In this document: piece by piece, positions 47,781 to 56,476 of the stretch
Position numbering within the stretch: position 1 is the first letter of the stretch
Layout of the letters: every line of letters starts with the position of its first letter
Assembly: GCA_020636495.1 (NCBI GenBank)
Contig: JACJXQ010000008.1
Location: forward strand, 2,170,001-2,234,000
Reading direction: 5' to 3'
Source of the DNA: Chitinophagales bacterium
GTDB lineage: Bacteria; Bacteroidota; Bacteroidia; Chitinophagales; Chitinophagaceae
DNA length: 64,000 bases
Notes under the pieces: model-generated
What the model saw: the letters and a program-made list of their open reading frames with translations, nothing else
The model's database searches: none
What the model was told of the DNA's origin: nothing
Position numbers and translations under genes: made by a program

Positions 47781-49160
47781 ATGGCATTAATTAAATCAAT
47801 ATCCGGCATTAGGGGTACAATAGGCGGGCCACAAGGTTCAGGACTTACACCGATTGATGTTGTAAAATTCACTACAGCATATGCAGCCTGGGTAAATGAA
47901 CAAGGTGGTAACAACAAGATCGTTATCGGACGTGACGGACGTATTTCCGGGGAAATGGTTCGCAACCTGGTATGCGCAACATTACAAGGTTGTGGTTTTG
48001 ATGTTGTTGACCTGGACTACAGCACTACCCCTACTGTTGAAATGGCAGTAACTATGGAAAATGCTGCCGGAGGTATCATCCTTACGGCAAGTCATAATCC
48101 TAAAGAGTGGAATGCGCTTAAGTTGCTGAACAGCAAAGGTGAATTCCTGAGTGCAGAGGATGGACAATGGATATTGGACCATGCAGAGAAGGGAGCGCAT
48201 GACTATGCTGCAGTACACAAACTTGGCAAAGTCACAACTGACAATACATATATACAAAAGCATATTGACGCAATACTACAGCACCCACTTGTTGATATTT
48301 CGGCAATAAAGGCAAAGAATTTCAAGATAGTAGTAGATGCTGTTAACTCTACCGGAGCTATTTCAGTACCTCCTCTGTTAAAGGCATTGGGAGTAGATGA
48401 TGTCATCACAATAAATGAAGAGGTAACGGGCCATTTCGCACACAATCCAGAACCACTGCCCGAGAACCTGACGGAACTGTGCAATACAGTAGAGAAACAA
48501 AATGCACATTTAGGCATAGCTGTTGACCCGGATGTAGATCGACTTTGTTTCGTTTGTGAGGACGGCAGCCTTTTTGGTGAAGAATATACACTTGTAGCGG
48601 TGGCAGATTATGTATTGAGCCATAAAAAAGGGAATACTGTATCTAACATGTCCAGCACAAGGGCTTTGCGGGACGTAACTGAGAAACATGGCGGAGAGTA
48701 TACTCCCAGCGCCGTGGGCGAAGTGAATGTAGTGAGGAAAATGAAAGCTGTAAATGCTGTTATTGGCGGAGAAGGCAATGGCGGCATCATCGTTCCTGAA
48801 ATGCATTATGGCCGTGATGCATTGATAGGTATAGCTCTTTTCCTGACACACCTGGCCAAGTACGGCAAGAGTATCAAATCATTACGCAACACCTATCCTA
48901 ACTACTACATTTCTAAAAACAAGATAGAACTTAGCGATGATATAGACCTGAAAGGCATATTTGCCAAGATACAAGACAAGTACAAAAATCAACCTATCAA
49001 TACAGAAGACGGTTTAAAGATAGAATTTGACATGGATTGGGTACACTTACGCCCATCTAATACAGAACCCATCATCCGCATATATGCAGAAAGCGGTTCT
49101 GAAACAACATCTAACAATATTGCCAAGCGCATTATGGAAGACATACGGGAAATGATGTAG
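47781..49160 (+). CDS. glmM: Phosphoglucosamine mutase
   Basis: GlmM converts glucosamine-6-phosphate to glucosamine-1-phosphate for peptidoglycan and lipopolysaccharide. The 459-residue alpha-phosphohexomutase has the active Ser104 in ILTASHNPKEWN, the Mg loop DPDVDRLCFV, and GEGNGGIIVPEMHYGRDAL for sugar binding, then RPSNTEPIIRIYAES for phosphate binding at the C-terminus. The IRGTIGG start is typical. A phosphomannomutase role is the alternative. It leads a compact run with two further genes (1-nt gap, then an 8-nt overlap). Confidence 0.88.
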   Translation: MALIKSISGIRGTIGGPQGSGLTPIDVVKFTTAYAAWVNEQGGNNKIVIGRDGRISGEMVRNLVCATLQGCGFDVVDLDYSTTPTVEMAVTMENAAGGIILTASHNPKEWNALKLLNSKGEFLSAEDGQWILDHAEKGAHDYAAVHKLGKVTTDNTYIQKHIDAILQHPLVDISAIKAKNFKIVVDAVNSTGAISVPPLLKALGVDDVITINEEVTGHFAHNPEPLPENLTELCNTVEKQNAHLGIAVDPDVDRLCFVCEDGSLFGEEYTLVAVADYVLSHKKGNTVSNMSSTRALRDVTEKHGGEYTPSAVGEVNVVRKMKAVNAVIGGEGNGGIIVPEMHYGRDALIGIALFLTHLAKYGKSIKSLRNTYPNYYISKNKIELSDDIDLKGIFAKIQDKYKNQPINTEDGLKIEFDMDWVHLRPSNTEPIIRIYAESGSETTSNNIAKRIMEDIREMM

Positions 49161-49161
49161 T

Positions 49162-49677
49162 ATGGGAGTGACAATACATTTTAATGGTATAGCAACAAAC
49201 GAAGAGGCAGTAACAAAAATAATAGATACAGCTAAAAGATTTGCTATTTCCAATAGTATGCCATATCGTTTGATAGATGAACAGCATGGACAGATAAGCA
49301 GAGTGATAAATGAAATATCCACTGAATATACCGGTCGTGTAAGAGGCATAGCGATAGAACCTCATTATAATTCAGAACAACTTAAATTGGAATTCGGCGA
49401 CGATCTTATTTTATGTGACTATTGCAAGACTCAATTTGCTCCAGCAGAAGTACATATTTCAATAGTTAAGTTCTTTAAATCAATACAGTCCCAGTTCTCG
49501 AAATTTGACATTATTGATGAAGGCGAATATTGGGAAACAGAGGACTTAATAACACTAGAAAACCGCCGTGGCTATTGTTACGAACAAATAGAAGCTATTA
49601 AAAAACGTAGCACTAATGCTAAGGGTCCTGTAAGACTTAACAATGGTAGAATTGCTGACTATGTAATAATTGAATAA
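49162..49677 (+). CDS. Hypothetical protein in the glmM operon
   Basis: I do not recognise this 171-residue protein. It begins GVTIHFNGIATNEEAVTKIID, has RGIAIEPHYNSEQLKLEFGDDLILCDYCKTQFAP with a CxxC pair (LCDYC), and ends RLNNGRIADYVIIE. No signal peptide or membrane segment is seen, so it is likely cytoplasmic. It starts 1 nt after glmM and overlaps the next gene by 8 nt, which indicates translational coupling. Confidence 0.75.
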   Translation: MGVTIHFNGIATNEEAVTKIIDTAKRFAISNSMPYRLIDEQHGQISRVINEISTEYTGRVRGIAIEPHYNSEQLKLEFGDDLILCDYCKTQFAPAEVHISIVKFFKSIQSQFSKFDIIDEGEYWETEDLITLENRRGYCYEQIEAIKKRSTNAKGPVRLNNGRIADYVIIE

Positions 49678-51193
49678 CCTATTGACAAATAGTAACACAT
49701 ACGACATAGTGATAGTAGGAGCAGGTCTTGGAGGCCTGCTTTCTGCTGTTATACTTGCCAAAGAAGGCATGAAGGTTTGTATTATTGAAAAGGACAAACA
49801 AATTGGCGGATGCCTGCAGACATTCTCTGTAGAAAAAAAAGTATTTGACAGTTGTGTACATTATATAGGCGGTTTAGGTGAGGGGCATACCCTTAACCGC
49901 ATATTTTCTTATGCGGGCATTATGGGCAAACTGCATCTGAAAGAATATAACAAAGATGCTTTTGATAAGATCGCCTTTGGCAATGATGCAAATGAATATC
50001 CATTGGCACAGGGTTTTGAGAATTTCACAGAACAACTATCAGCATACTTTCCAGGAGAAGAGAAAGCCCTGAAAGAATACATTACTACTATAAAAAAAGT
50101 TGGTGACCACTTCCCTTTATATAGGTTAAGAAATGGAGACCCTAACGAAAAAGCAGCTGTCAGTGGCTGGGAATTAACAGAAACACTAAATAAGATATCT
50201 GATAACACGCTACTCAAAAATGTATTAGTTGGCAACAATATGCTTTATGCGGGCATCCCCGGCAAAACACCGTTCTACCTGCACGCACTGGTAACAGAGA
50301 GCTATATACATAGTAGTCATAAAGTGCTTCCAGGCAGCTCACAGATCTCTAAATTCTTATGGCATGAATTGCAAAATTTAGGTGCCACAATATTTCGCAA
50401 TACTGAAATTACCAAACTCATTGAAGAAAATGGAGCTTTATCGTATGCAATGGCTAAGAATGGAGAACGCATATACGGTAAGCAGTTTATCTCAAATGTG
50501 CATCCCGGGGTTCTGCTTTCGCTTATTGATAGTAATCTGATACGACCTGCATATCGGAATCGGGTCCTGAACCTGACTCAAACAATATCATCGTTCATGC
50601 TGAATCTCGCACTGAAACAAGGAACCGTACCCATGCAACATCATAACCTGTATTGGAATGCTACAAATGATGCATGGGCAGCTGTGAACTACAGGATCAA
50701 AGAATGGCCGGCCAACTACACATTGTTTTACACACAGGACAAGAACAACCCGGAATTTGCGGAAAGTGTATCTATACTATGCTATATGCACTACAGCGAA
50801 GTAGATCAATGGAGTAACACCCATAACCGTGCAGGAGATGAACAGGAAAGAGGTGCCGAATATGACGCTTTTAAAGAATTGAAGAGCGAACTTTTGCTGC
50901 AAAAAGTATATGAGCGTCTACCTGTTTTAAAGGGTAACATAATTGCTAAAAAGGTGGCTACCCCACTCACATACCGTGATTATACTGGCACGCCCGAAGG
51001 GTCTTTATATGGTATATTAAAAGATGTCAACAAACCCAACGAAACAACCATCGCAACGCGCACCCGGATACCTAATCTACTATTAACAGGACAAAATGTA
51101 AATATCCATGGTGTATTGGGCGTAAGCATAACAGCAGTAGCAACCTGTTCAGAATTGCTGGGAATGGATTATTTACTTAGAAAATTTGATTAA
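49670..51193 (+). CDS. Phytoene-desaturase/retinol-saturase-like FAD oxidoreductase
   Basis: The 507-residue protein has an N-terminal FAD-binding Rossmann motif DIVIVGAGLGGLLSAVILAKEG, followed by VCIIEKDKQIGGCLQTF and, near the end, NLLLTGQNVNIHGVLGVS for FAD. This is the layout of the CrtI/retinol saturase/NAD(P)-FAD oxidoreductase group, which acts on isoprenoids such as carotenoids or retinoids. The exact substrate is unknown, and no carotenoid cluster lies nearby. The start is TTG at 49670 (a second TTG is at 49682), overlapping the upstream gene by 8 nt. Confidence 0.85.
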   Translation: MNNLLTNSNTYDIVIVGAGLGGLLSAVILAKEGMKVCIIEKDKQIGGCLQTFSVEKKVFDSCVHYIGGLGEGHTLNRIFSYAGIMGKLHLKEYNKDAFDKIAFGNDANEYPLAQGFENFTEQLSAYFPGEEKALKEYITTIKKVGDHFPLYRLRNGDPNEKAAVSGWELTETLNKISDNTLLKNVLVGNNMLYAGIPGKTPFYLHALVTESYIHSSHKVLPGSSQISKFLWHELQNLGATIFRNTEITKLIEENGALSYAMAKNGERIYGKQFISNVHPGVLLSLIDSNLIRPAYRNRVLNLTQTISSFMLNLALKQGTVPMQHHNLYWNATNDAWAAVNYRIKEWPANYTLFYTQDKNNPEFAESVSILCYMHYSEVDQWSNTHNRAGDEQERGAEYDAFKELKSELLLQKVYERLPVLKGNIIAKKVATPLTYRDYTGTPEGSLYGILKDVNKPNETTIATRTRIPNLLLTGQNVNIHGVLGVSITAVATCSELLGMDYLLRKFD

Positions 51194-51252
51194 CCTGCTG
51201 ATTTATGTGTACCCGGCCCTTCTGAAATGAATTTATCATATAACTTTATATC

Positions 51253-51618
51253 ATGAGGGAAATAACTACCGACGATATATATAGTGTTCTATCTGAATTA
51301 TTGCCGAAACAGAACGACTATGCTCCTTGTAATTACAAGGAAGAAAAACGAGAATTAATTCATTTCGGTATCGACACCAGGGAGAAGTTTTATGAGTTGA
51401 TACAAAGGCATCGTGAAGAACTTCTGGAAGAAGATGCTGATGTACTTGACGAAACGGAGATCATCCTGCTTACTGCTGAATATGGCAAAGAATTTATGGC
51501 GGACAAAATAAAAAATAATTATTGGTACGCCTATCCGGCATTGCTGCGCAATGCACTACACCTGGAATTCGGTGACAAGTACGAAACTTACGCAGATAAA
51601 AGGGACGGTATAGCATAA
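51253..51618 (+). CDS. Hypothetical protein, acidic, 121 residues
   Basis: No family recognised. The sequence has a helix-rich, charged middle (EELLEEDADVLDETEIILLTAEYG) and no signal peptide or membrane segment. It follows the oxidoreductase gene by 59 nt. A TAACTTTA element at 51241-51248 is close to the -7 consensus, so a separate promoter is possible. A terminator follows. Confidence 0.65.
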   Translation: MREITTDDIYSVLSELLPKQNDYAPCNYKEEKRELIHFGIDTREKFYELIQRHREELLEEDADVLDETEIILLTAEYGKEFMADKIKNNYWYAYPALLRNALHLEFGDKYETYADKRDGIA

Positions 51619-51659
51619 CCTTCATAGACACTATATTTTCCCATAATAATAGCACAAAA

Positions 51660-51687
51660 AAAAGGCGGAACAAATGTTCCGCCTTTT
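51660..51687. terminator. Bidirectional terminator
   Basis: AAAAGGCGGAAC (51660-51671) pairs with GTTCCGCCTTTT (51676-51687) over a 4-nt loop, between convergent genes. Confidence 0.85.
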
Positions 51688-51704
51688 GCATTATCATCTA
51701 AGGA

Positions 51705-54704
51705 TTAACGTATCAGTGTTACGTTGCCTTGTTTTCTAAATGTTTGTCCTGATGGTGTTACTGCTTCTATTGTGTACAGGTATACGCCCATCGGTTGTAT
51801 CTCACCATTGTAGGTGCCATCCCAACCTTCATTGATGTCTTTGGTCTCAAATACCTTAGCTCCCCAACGGTTGTACACCGCAAAGCTCTTCAGGTCTGCT
51901 ATACCTCTCCTCACTATCTTCAGCGTTCCGTTAGTACGCTTACCCGGAGTGAATGCATTCGGCATCGTCAGGTAGCTGTCATTGTTCACGATCACATCCA
52001 GTGAATCCGTTACCATACAACCAGCCTCTGTGCGGCCATGTACTATATACCTCGTATTCACTTTCGGACTTACCGACGGATTGCTGATATCTGCATTGTT
52101 CAGACCCAGTGGTGGGAACCATGTATAGTACAGGCAGTTACCTCCGGGATCCATCTGGTAGCTCTCTCCAGGATAGATCGTTATTGAATCCGGCATGTCT
52201 ATCACTGCCCTCGGGCGTACCGTGATGCTGATATGCGCAGTATCCAGGCAACCAAGGCTGTCTACGCCATATACTGAATATTGCTGATCTGCTACTGGCC
52301 ATATACGTGGTTGCATGCTGCTCACACTGCTGATGTTGAAATCAGGTAACCAGTAGAACTTAGTGCCGCTCGCTACATTCATATCTATAGATATGGTATC
52401 ACCCGGACAGATCGCGGTATCATTCGGCAGGAACAGGAATGTCGCTGAGAAGACATTCAGGCTCACCTCATCACTATCGCTACAACCAGCCGGCGTCTTA
52501 GCTATGAACTTCAACGTCGTGGTTCCCTCAGTGATCGCTGAGAAGATCGGGTTGGTACGGTCTGTGAAATCCAGTGCCTCGCCAGGTGCCCATGAATAGA
52601 TGTAGTCGTGGTAACTATCCGGTGATACTACGGCTGTCAGTTGCATCGTATCGCCATAACACATACTCGCATCATCATCTACACTAACGGTCGGGTTAGG
52701 TTGTACATTGATCACAAACTCTGCCGATGTATCGCCGTTGGGTGCACCCAATGGTACATTCTTACACTTGTAATAATCACCGGTGATCACATAGGTGTGA
52801 TTACCCGTATCACCGGGAGTGATCGTTGTTACGATATCATTTGACGGATTGTACGTAGCTGCGCCGTCTGTTTTAGAATTCCATACGATATTATAACGTG
52901 CATCCATTTTACCCAGTACATCTACTGACTGGCCAACACATATCTGTGTATCATGGTTATCCAGTGTCAGACCCGTCAATACGTCTATCAGTACTGTATC
53001 CAGTGTCTTACAACGGTTATCGCTGGATCCTACTTCTACTGTATATTGGGTAGTTGTTTTCAGTTTGGCATCCGGCTTGTCTGAAGTAGCACTGCTCAAT
53101 CCTGTTGCAGGTGTCCATTTTACATTATAAGTTACACCAGGACTCTTAACGATTCCCAGGTCCAGCGGCAAGGTTACGCCAGGACAGGTAGTATCATCAG
53201 GCTGACCGCTCATAGTGGGGCCATTCAGTACCGTGATCACTACTGTATCCTTGTTGAACGTAGGACAGTATGGGTTGATCGTTGAGGTTGCCAGGTAAGT
53301 GGTCGTTACTTTTGGTGTAGCTACAGGGTTAGGTATGTTCGGGTTAGACAAACTGGGGTCTGTACCGCTCAATACCGTCCACTGGTAGTTCGCTCCGCCG
53401 GTTACACCCAGGAAGGCAGGCTCGCCGTAACAGATACTCGTATCTGGTGAAGCCTCTACAGGGCCCCAGATCTGAAGGTCTACCGTCTTGGCATACTGTA
53501 ACAGGATGCCCGGTGGTTTACACGTTGAGTCCTTGATGATCACAAGGAAACTGTGTTTACCCACATCATTGATCGTTGGTGTCCATGAGAAACAGCCTCT
53601 TACTGAGTCTGTCTTCAGGTTAGTATATGTAAGTGCTGCGCCGGGTATTGCAGTAAGCAGGTTATCTTCTGCAAGCAATACGGCACCTGTATCAGTAGAT
53701 TTGATCACAAAACAGAAGTTCAGGTTCTGGCCAACACAACCATATACAAATCCGTTGCTGAATACTCCGCTATCATTAATAGATACTGTATCCAGTGTAG
53801 GGGCTATCGTACTACATGGCAGTACCTGCACCTGGATGTCGCGCATGATTGAACCTATCTCTGAAAAATTATTACCGTTCTTCCTGAACTCACGGGTCTT
53901 CATGGTCAGTGTGGCTGCACCCTGCAGGGTAGCTGTAAATGCCATCTGGCCATTCGCACCATTCAGGCTGAATGAGTTATTACTCTGAAGTGGGTTATTG
54001 GTAAAGTTAATTGGAGGTGTCAGTGTTACCAGTGATGCATTAGAAGGAGTACCAACGCACGACCCTGCGCCCAGCGGGTTGATCATTTGAGACCACAAAG
54101 AGTCACCATCCGCATCCAGGGCACCGTTATTATAAGTATATGCCTGGTTCAGACAAACATATGGTATCGGCTTAACCGAATAGTATGGAGATGAGTTAAC
54201 CCAGGTGAAACTACTGTTGAATGCAGTCTCTACATACAGGTTACCCGGTATGATATTGGTCTGGTTGTTACGAGCACTTATTGATACACCAAATTTCCAG
54301 TAGTTACACTTCAGCGGCAATGTTGCGATACAAGAGTACCACCACTCACGGTAACCCGGAACATTGGATGATGAGTTATCACACTTATTGGAATACTGTG
54401 AACATCCGGCAGATACGGAAGAACCATTCGGCCTGTTGTCCGGTGGTAAGGTACCTGTCCATTTGTTCATATTAATATTAAAGCTCTGGTTAGTACAGGT
54501 GTTATAGAAACAGAGCTGCACGCTTGATGGTTCAGGGATACCTGTACAATCGCGATAGAACTTAAAGAAATACTGATAAGTTGAATCGCTGATATGTACA
54601 TAAATTATCTCCGCACCCGCAGCGTGTGAGGCAGAAGCTTTGTTTGCCGTGAGCATCATACTGAACAGGGCAAAGAGCGACATTAATAAATAGCGCTTCT
54701 TCAT
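51705..54704 (-). CDS. Large T9SS type B surface protein, fourth paralog of the YRDC module
   Basis: From the ATG at 54704 the protein has 999 residues, with a signal peptide ending near KASA. The N-terminal module (GAEIIYVHISDSTYQYFFKFYRDC, CFYNTCTNQSFNINMNKWTG, LPLKCNYWKF, NNGALDADGDSLW) is closely related to that of the protein at 16180-18786. The LNFCFVIKS and FSWTPTINDVG repeat follows. Several Ig/PKD-like domains fill the middle. The C-terminus, LTMPNAFTPGKRTNGTLKI, YNRWGAKVFETKD, WDGTYNGEIQPMGVYLYTIE, is a type B sorting domain, unlike the type A domains of the other three. Surface exposure through the T9SS is expected. Confidence 0.85.
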   Translation of the reverse strand: MKKRYLLMSLFALFSMMLTANKASASHAAGAEIIYVHISDSTYQYFFKFYRDCTGIPEPSSVQLCFYNTCTNQSFNINMNKWTGTLPPDNRPNGSSVSAGCSQYSNKCDNSSSNVPGYREWWYSCIATLPLKCNYWKFGVSISARNNQTNIIPGNLYVETAFNSSFTWVNSSPYYSVKPIPYVCLNQAYTYNNGALDADGDSLWSQMINPLGAGSCVGTPSNASLVTLTPPINFTNNPLQSNNSFSLNGANGQMAFTATLQGAATLTMKTREFRKNGNNFSEIGSIMRDIQVQVLPCSTIAPTLDTVSINDSGVFSNGFVYGCVGQNLNFCFVIKSTDTGAVLLAEDNLLTAIPGAALTYTNLKTDSVRGCFSWTPTINDVGKHSFLVIIKDSTCKPPGILLQYAKTVDLQIWGPVEASPDTSICYGEPAFLGVTGGANYQWTVLSGTDPSLSNPNIPNPVATPKVTTTYLATSTINPYCPTFNKDTVVITVLNGPTMSGQPDDTTCPGVTLPLDLGIVKSPGVTYNVKWTPATGLSSATSDKPDAKLKTTTQYTVEVGSSDNRCKTLDTVLIDVLTGLTLDNHDTQICVGQSVDVLGKMDARYNIVWNSKTDGAATYNPSNDIVTTITPGDTGNHTYVITGDYYKCKNVPLGAPNGDTSAEFVINVQPNPTVSVDDDASMCYGDTMQLTAVVSPDSYHDYIYSWAPGEALDFTDRTNPIFSAITEGTTTLKFIAKTPAGCSDSDEVSLNVFSATFLFLPNDTAICPGDTISIDMNVASGTKFYWLPDFNISSVSSMQPRIWPVADQQYSVYGVDSLGCLDTAHISITVRPRAVIDMPDSITIYPGESYQMDPGGNCLYYTWFPPLGLNNADISNPSVSPKVNTRYIVHGRTEAGCMVTDSLDVIVNNDSYLTMPNAFTPGKRTNGTLKIVRRGIADLKSFAVYNRWGAKVFETKDINEGWDGTYNGEIQPMGVYLYTIEAVTPSGQTFRKQGNVTLIR

Positions 54705-54943
54705 AATTGTTATTAAATTTAAGTACAGATTTTTGCTGATAATTTTCATTGTATCGTTATAGACGTTAAAATAATCAAAAAGGTTGAGAAAAATGTCAAC
54801 ATTTCAAATATACATATATCGTTGCGTATTTTATGCATATTTTAAGAAGTTTTTGTCCACTCAAATTATACATTTTCCACAAGCATAACCTACTTTTAAC
54901 TACTGATTAATAGGTCATATAAAACAAATTAACATAAAGAAAT

Positions 54944-55600
54944 ATGAGCAATTTAAAAAAAATTGGAATTTTAGGTTCAGGCCAGGTAGCCAGGACTCTT
55001 GGAAATGGCTTTTTACACCTTGGGCACGCTGTAATGCTGGGTTCCAGGGACATCACAAAACTGGGTGATTGGAAAGAAAAAGGAGGAAAACATGCCTTTT
55101 CAGGGAGCTTTAAAGAAGTAGCTGAATTCGGTGAGATCATCGTACTGGCTGTGTCAGGGCGGGCGGCCACAGAAGCAATAGAAAGCGCAGGTCCACAAAA
55201 CTTAAAGGGTAAAACCATAATAGATGCCACAAACCCCATTTCAGAACAACCTCCGATGGATGGCGTATTGAACTTTTTCACATCATTGGACGAGTCATTA
55301 ATGGAAATACTCCAGGAGCGCTATCCGGCAGCTCACTTTGTCAAAGCTTTCAACAGCGTTGGCAATGCATATATGGTCAATCCCTCATTTAAAGGGGGAA
55401 AGCCTTCGATGTTCATATGCGGCAATAATGAAAATGCTAAGGCCGAAACAACTAACATATTAGACAAATTTGGCTGGGAAACCGTAGATATGGGCAAAGC
55501 AGCCTCTGCAAGAGCTATTGAACCATTGTGTATGTTATGGTGCATACCCGGGTTCCTGCGCAACGAATGGAACCATGCCTTTAAGCTACTTATGGCATAG
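54944..55600 (+). CDS. NADPH-dependent F420 reductase-like dinucleotide-binding protein
   Basis: The 218-residue protein has an N-terminal Rossmann motif KIGILGSGQVARTLGNGF, then MLGSRDITKL (NADP-type Arg), IIVLAVSGRAA and KTIIDATNP, as in F420H2:NADP oxidoreductase-like and 6-phosphogluconate-dehydrogenase-like families. This organism is not expected to use F420, so the natural substrate is unknown. The FVKAFNSVGN segment is typical of the family. It is a single gene, with no terminator visible after it before the ABC operon promoter. Confidence 0.85.
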   Translation: MSNLKKIGILGSGQVARTLGNGFLHLGHAVMLGSRDITKLGDWKEKGGKHAFSGSFKEVAEFGEIIVLAVSGRAATEAIESAGPQNLKGKTIIDATNPISEQPPMDGVLNFFTSLDESLMEILQERYPAAHFVKAFNSVGNAYMVNPSFKGGKPSMFICGNNENAKAETTNILDKFGWETVDMGKAASARAIEPLCMLWCIPGFLRNEWNHAFKLLMA

Positions 55601-55616
55601 CATTTATTGTCGAATA

Positions 55617-55646
55617 TTGTTTTTACGTTTTACACGAGTACTTTTG
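55617..55646 (+). promoter_or_regulatory. Promoter of the ABC transporter operon
   Basis: TTG (55617-55619), a 19-nt spacer and TACTTTTG (55639-55646) match the consensus, 29 nt before the ATG at 55676. Confidence 0.6.
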
Positions 55647-55675
55647 ATAACCGTGAGGAACACTAATTAAAAATT

Positions 55676-56476
55676 ATGGAACCTATTATTACTATAAGAA
55701 ATCTCTCCAAGACATATGGGGAAAGAAAAGCGCTGGATAATATTAACCTGGACATATATCCCGGTCAGATCATTGGCTACATAGGCCCTAACGGGGCAGG
55801 TAAATCTACTACCGTTAAGATACTATCAGGTATTATACAGGACTACGAGGGAGATGTTACTGTCTCAGGTATTGACCTTTCTGAAAACGTAATAGAAGTA
55901 AAAAAGATCATTGGTTATATACCGGAACTAACAGAATTGTATGACCTGCTGACACCGAGAGAGTATCTCACCTTTGTGGGTAAGCTTTTCCATTTGCAGG
56001 ATGATCTGATAGAGAAGCGGATGATGAAAATGCTGGACATATTCGGCCTGAAAGATAATTTGGACCAGCGTATGGACGGATTTTCAAAAGGTATGCGGCA
56101 AAAGGTACTTATCACCTCCGGGTTGTTACATAATCCCAGGATCGTAATAATGGATGAACCGCTCTCAGGGTTGGATGCGAATGCGGTGATCATGGTGAAA
56201 GAGCTGCTACAGGTGCTGAAAGCAGAAGGGAAAACTATCTTTTATTGCTCGCATATGATGGATGTTGTCGAAAAAGTATCCGACAGGATCGTTCTGATAG
56301 ACAAAGGTGTTGTTTTAGCCGATGGTACAATTGAAGAACTGCGCAAGGAAAGCAGTGACTCATTGGAAAAAATATTCTCGAAACTCACTTCGACAGATAA
56401 TATAACTGAACGTGCAGGCGATTTTGCCTCGGCGTTCAGGGACAACTCTGAAAATACAATTAGCACACATGAGTAA
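55676..56476 (+). CDS. ABC transporter ATP-binding protein
   Basis: The 266-residue ATPase has Walker A GPNGAGKSTT, the signature FSKGMRQKVLITSGLLHNP, Walker B IVIMDEPLSGLD and an H-loop IFYCSHMMDVV. Overall it is like the ATPases of ABC-2 exporters. The permease gene begins inside its last codons (8-nt overlap), so the two are translated together. The substrate is not indicated. Confidence 0.9.
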   Translation: MEPIITIRNLSKTYGERKALDNINLDIYPGQIIGYIGPNGAGKSTTVKILSGIIQDYEGDVTVSGIDLSENVIEVKKIIGYIPELTELYDLLTPREYLTFVGKLFHLQDDLIEKRMMKMLDIFGLKDNLDQRMDGFSKGMRQKVLITSGLLHNPRIVIMDEPLSGLDANAVIMVKELLQVLKAEGKTIFYCSHMMDVVEKVSDRIVLIDKGVVLADGTIEELRKESSDSLEKIFSKLTSTDNITERAGDFASAFRDNSENTISTHE

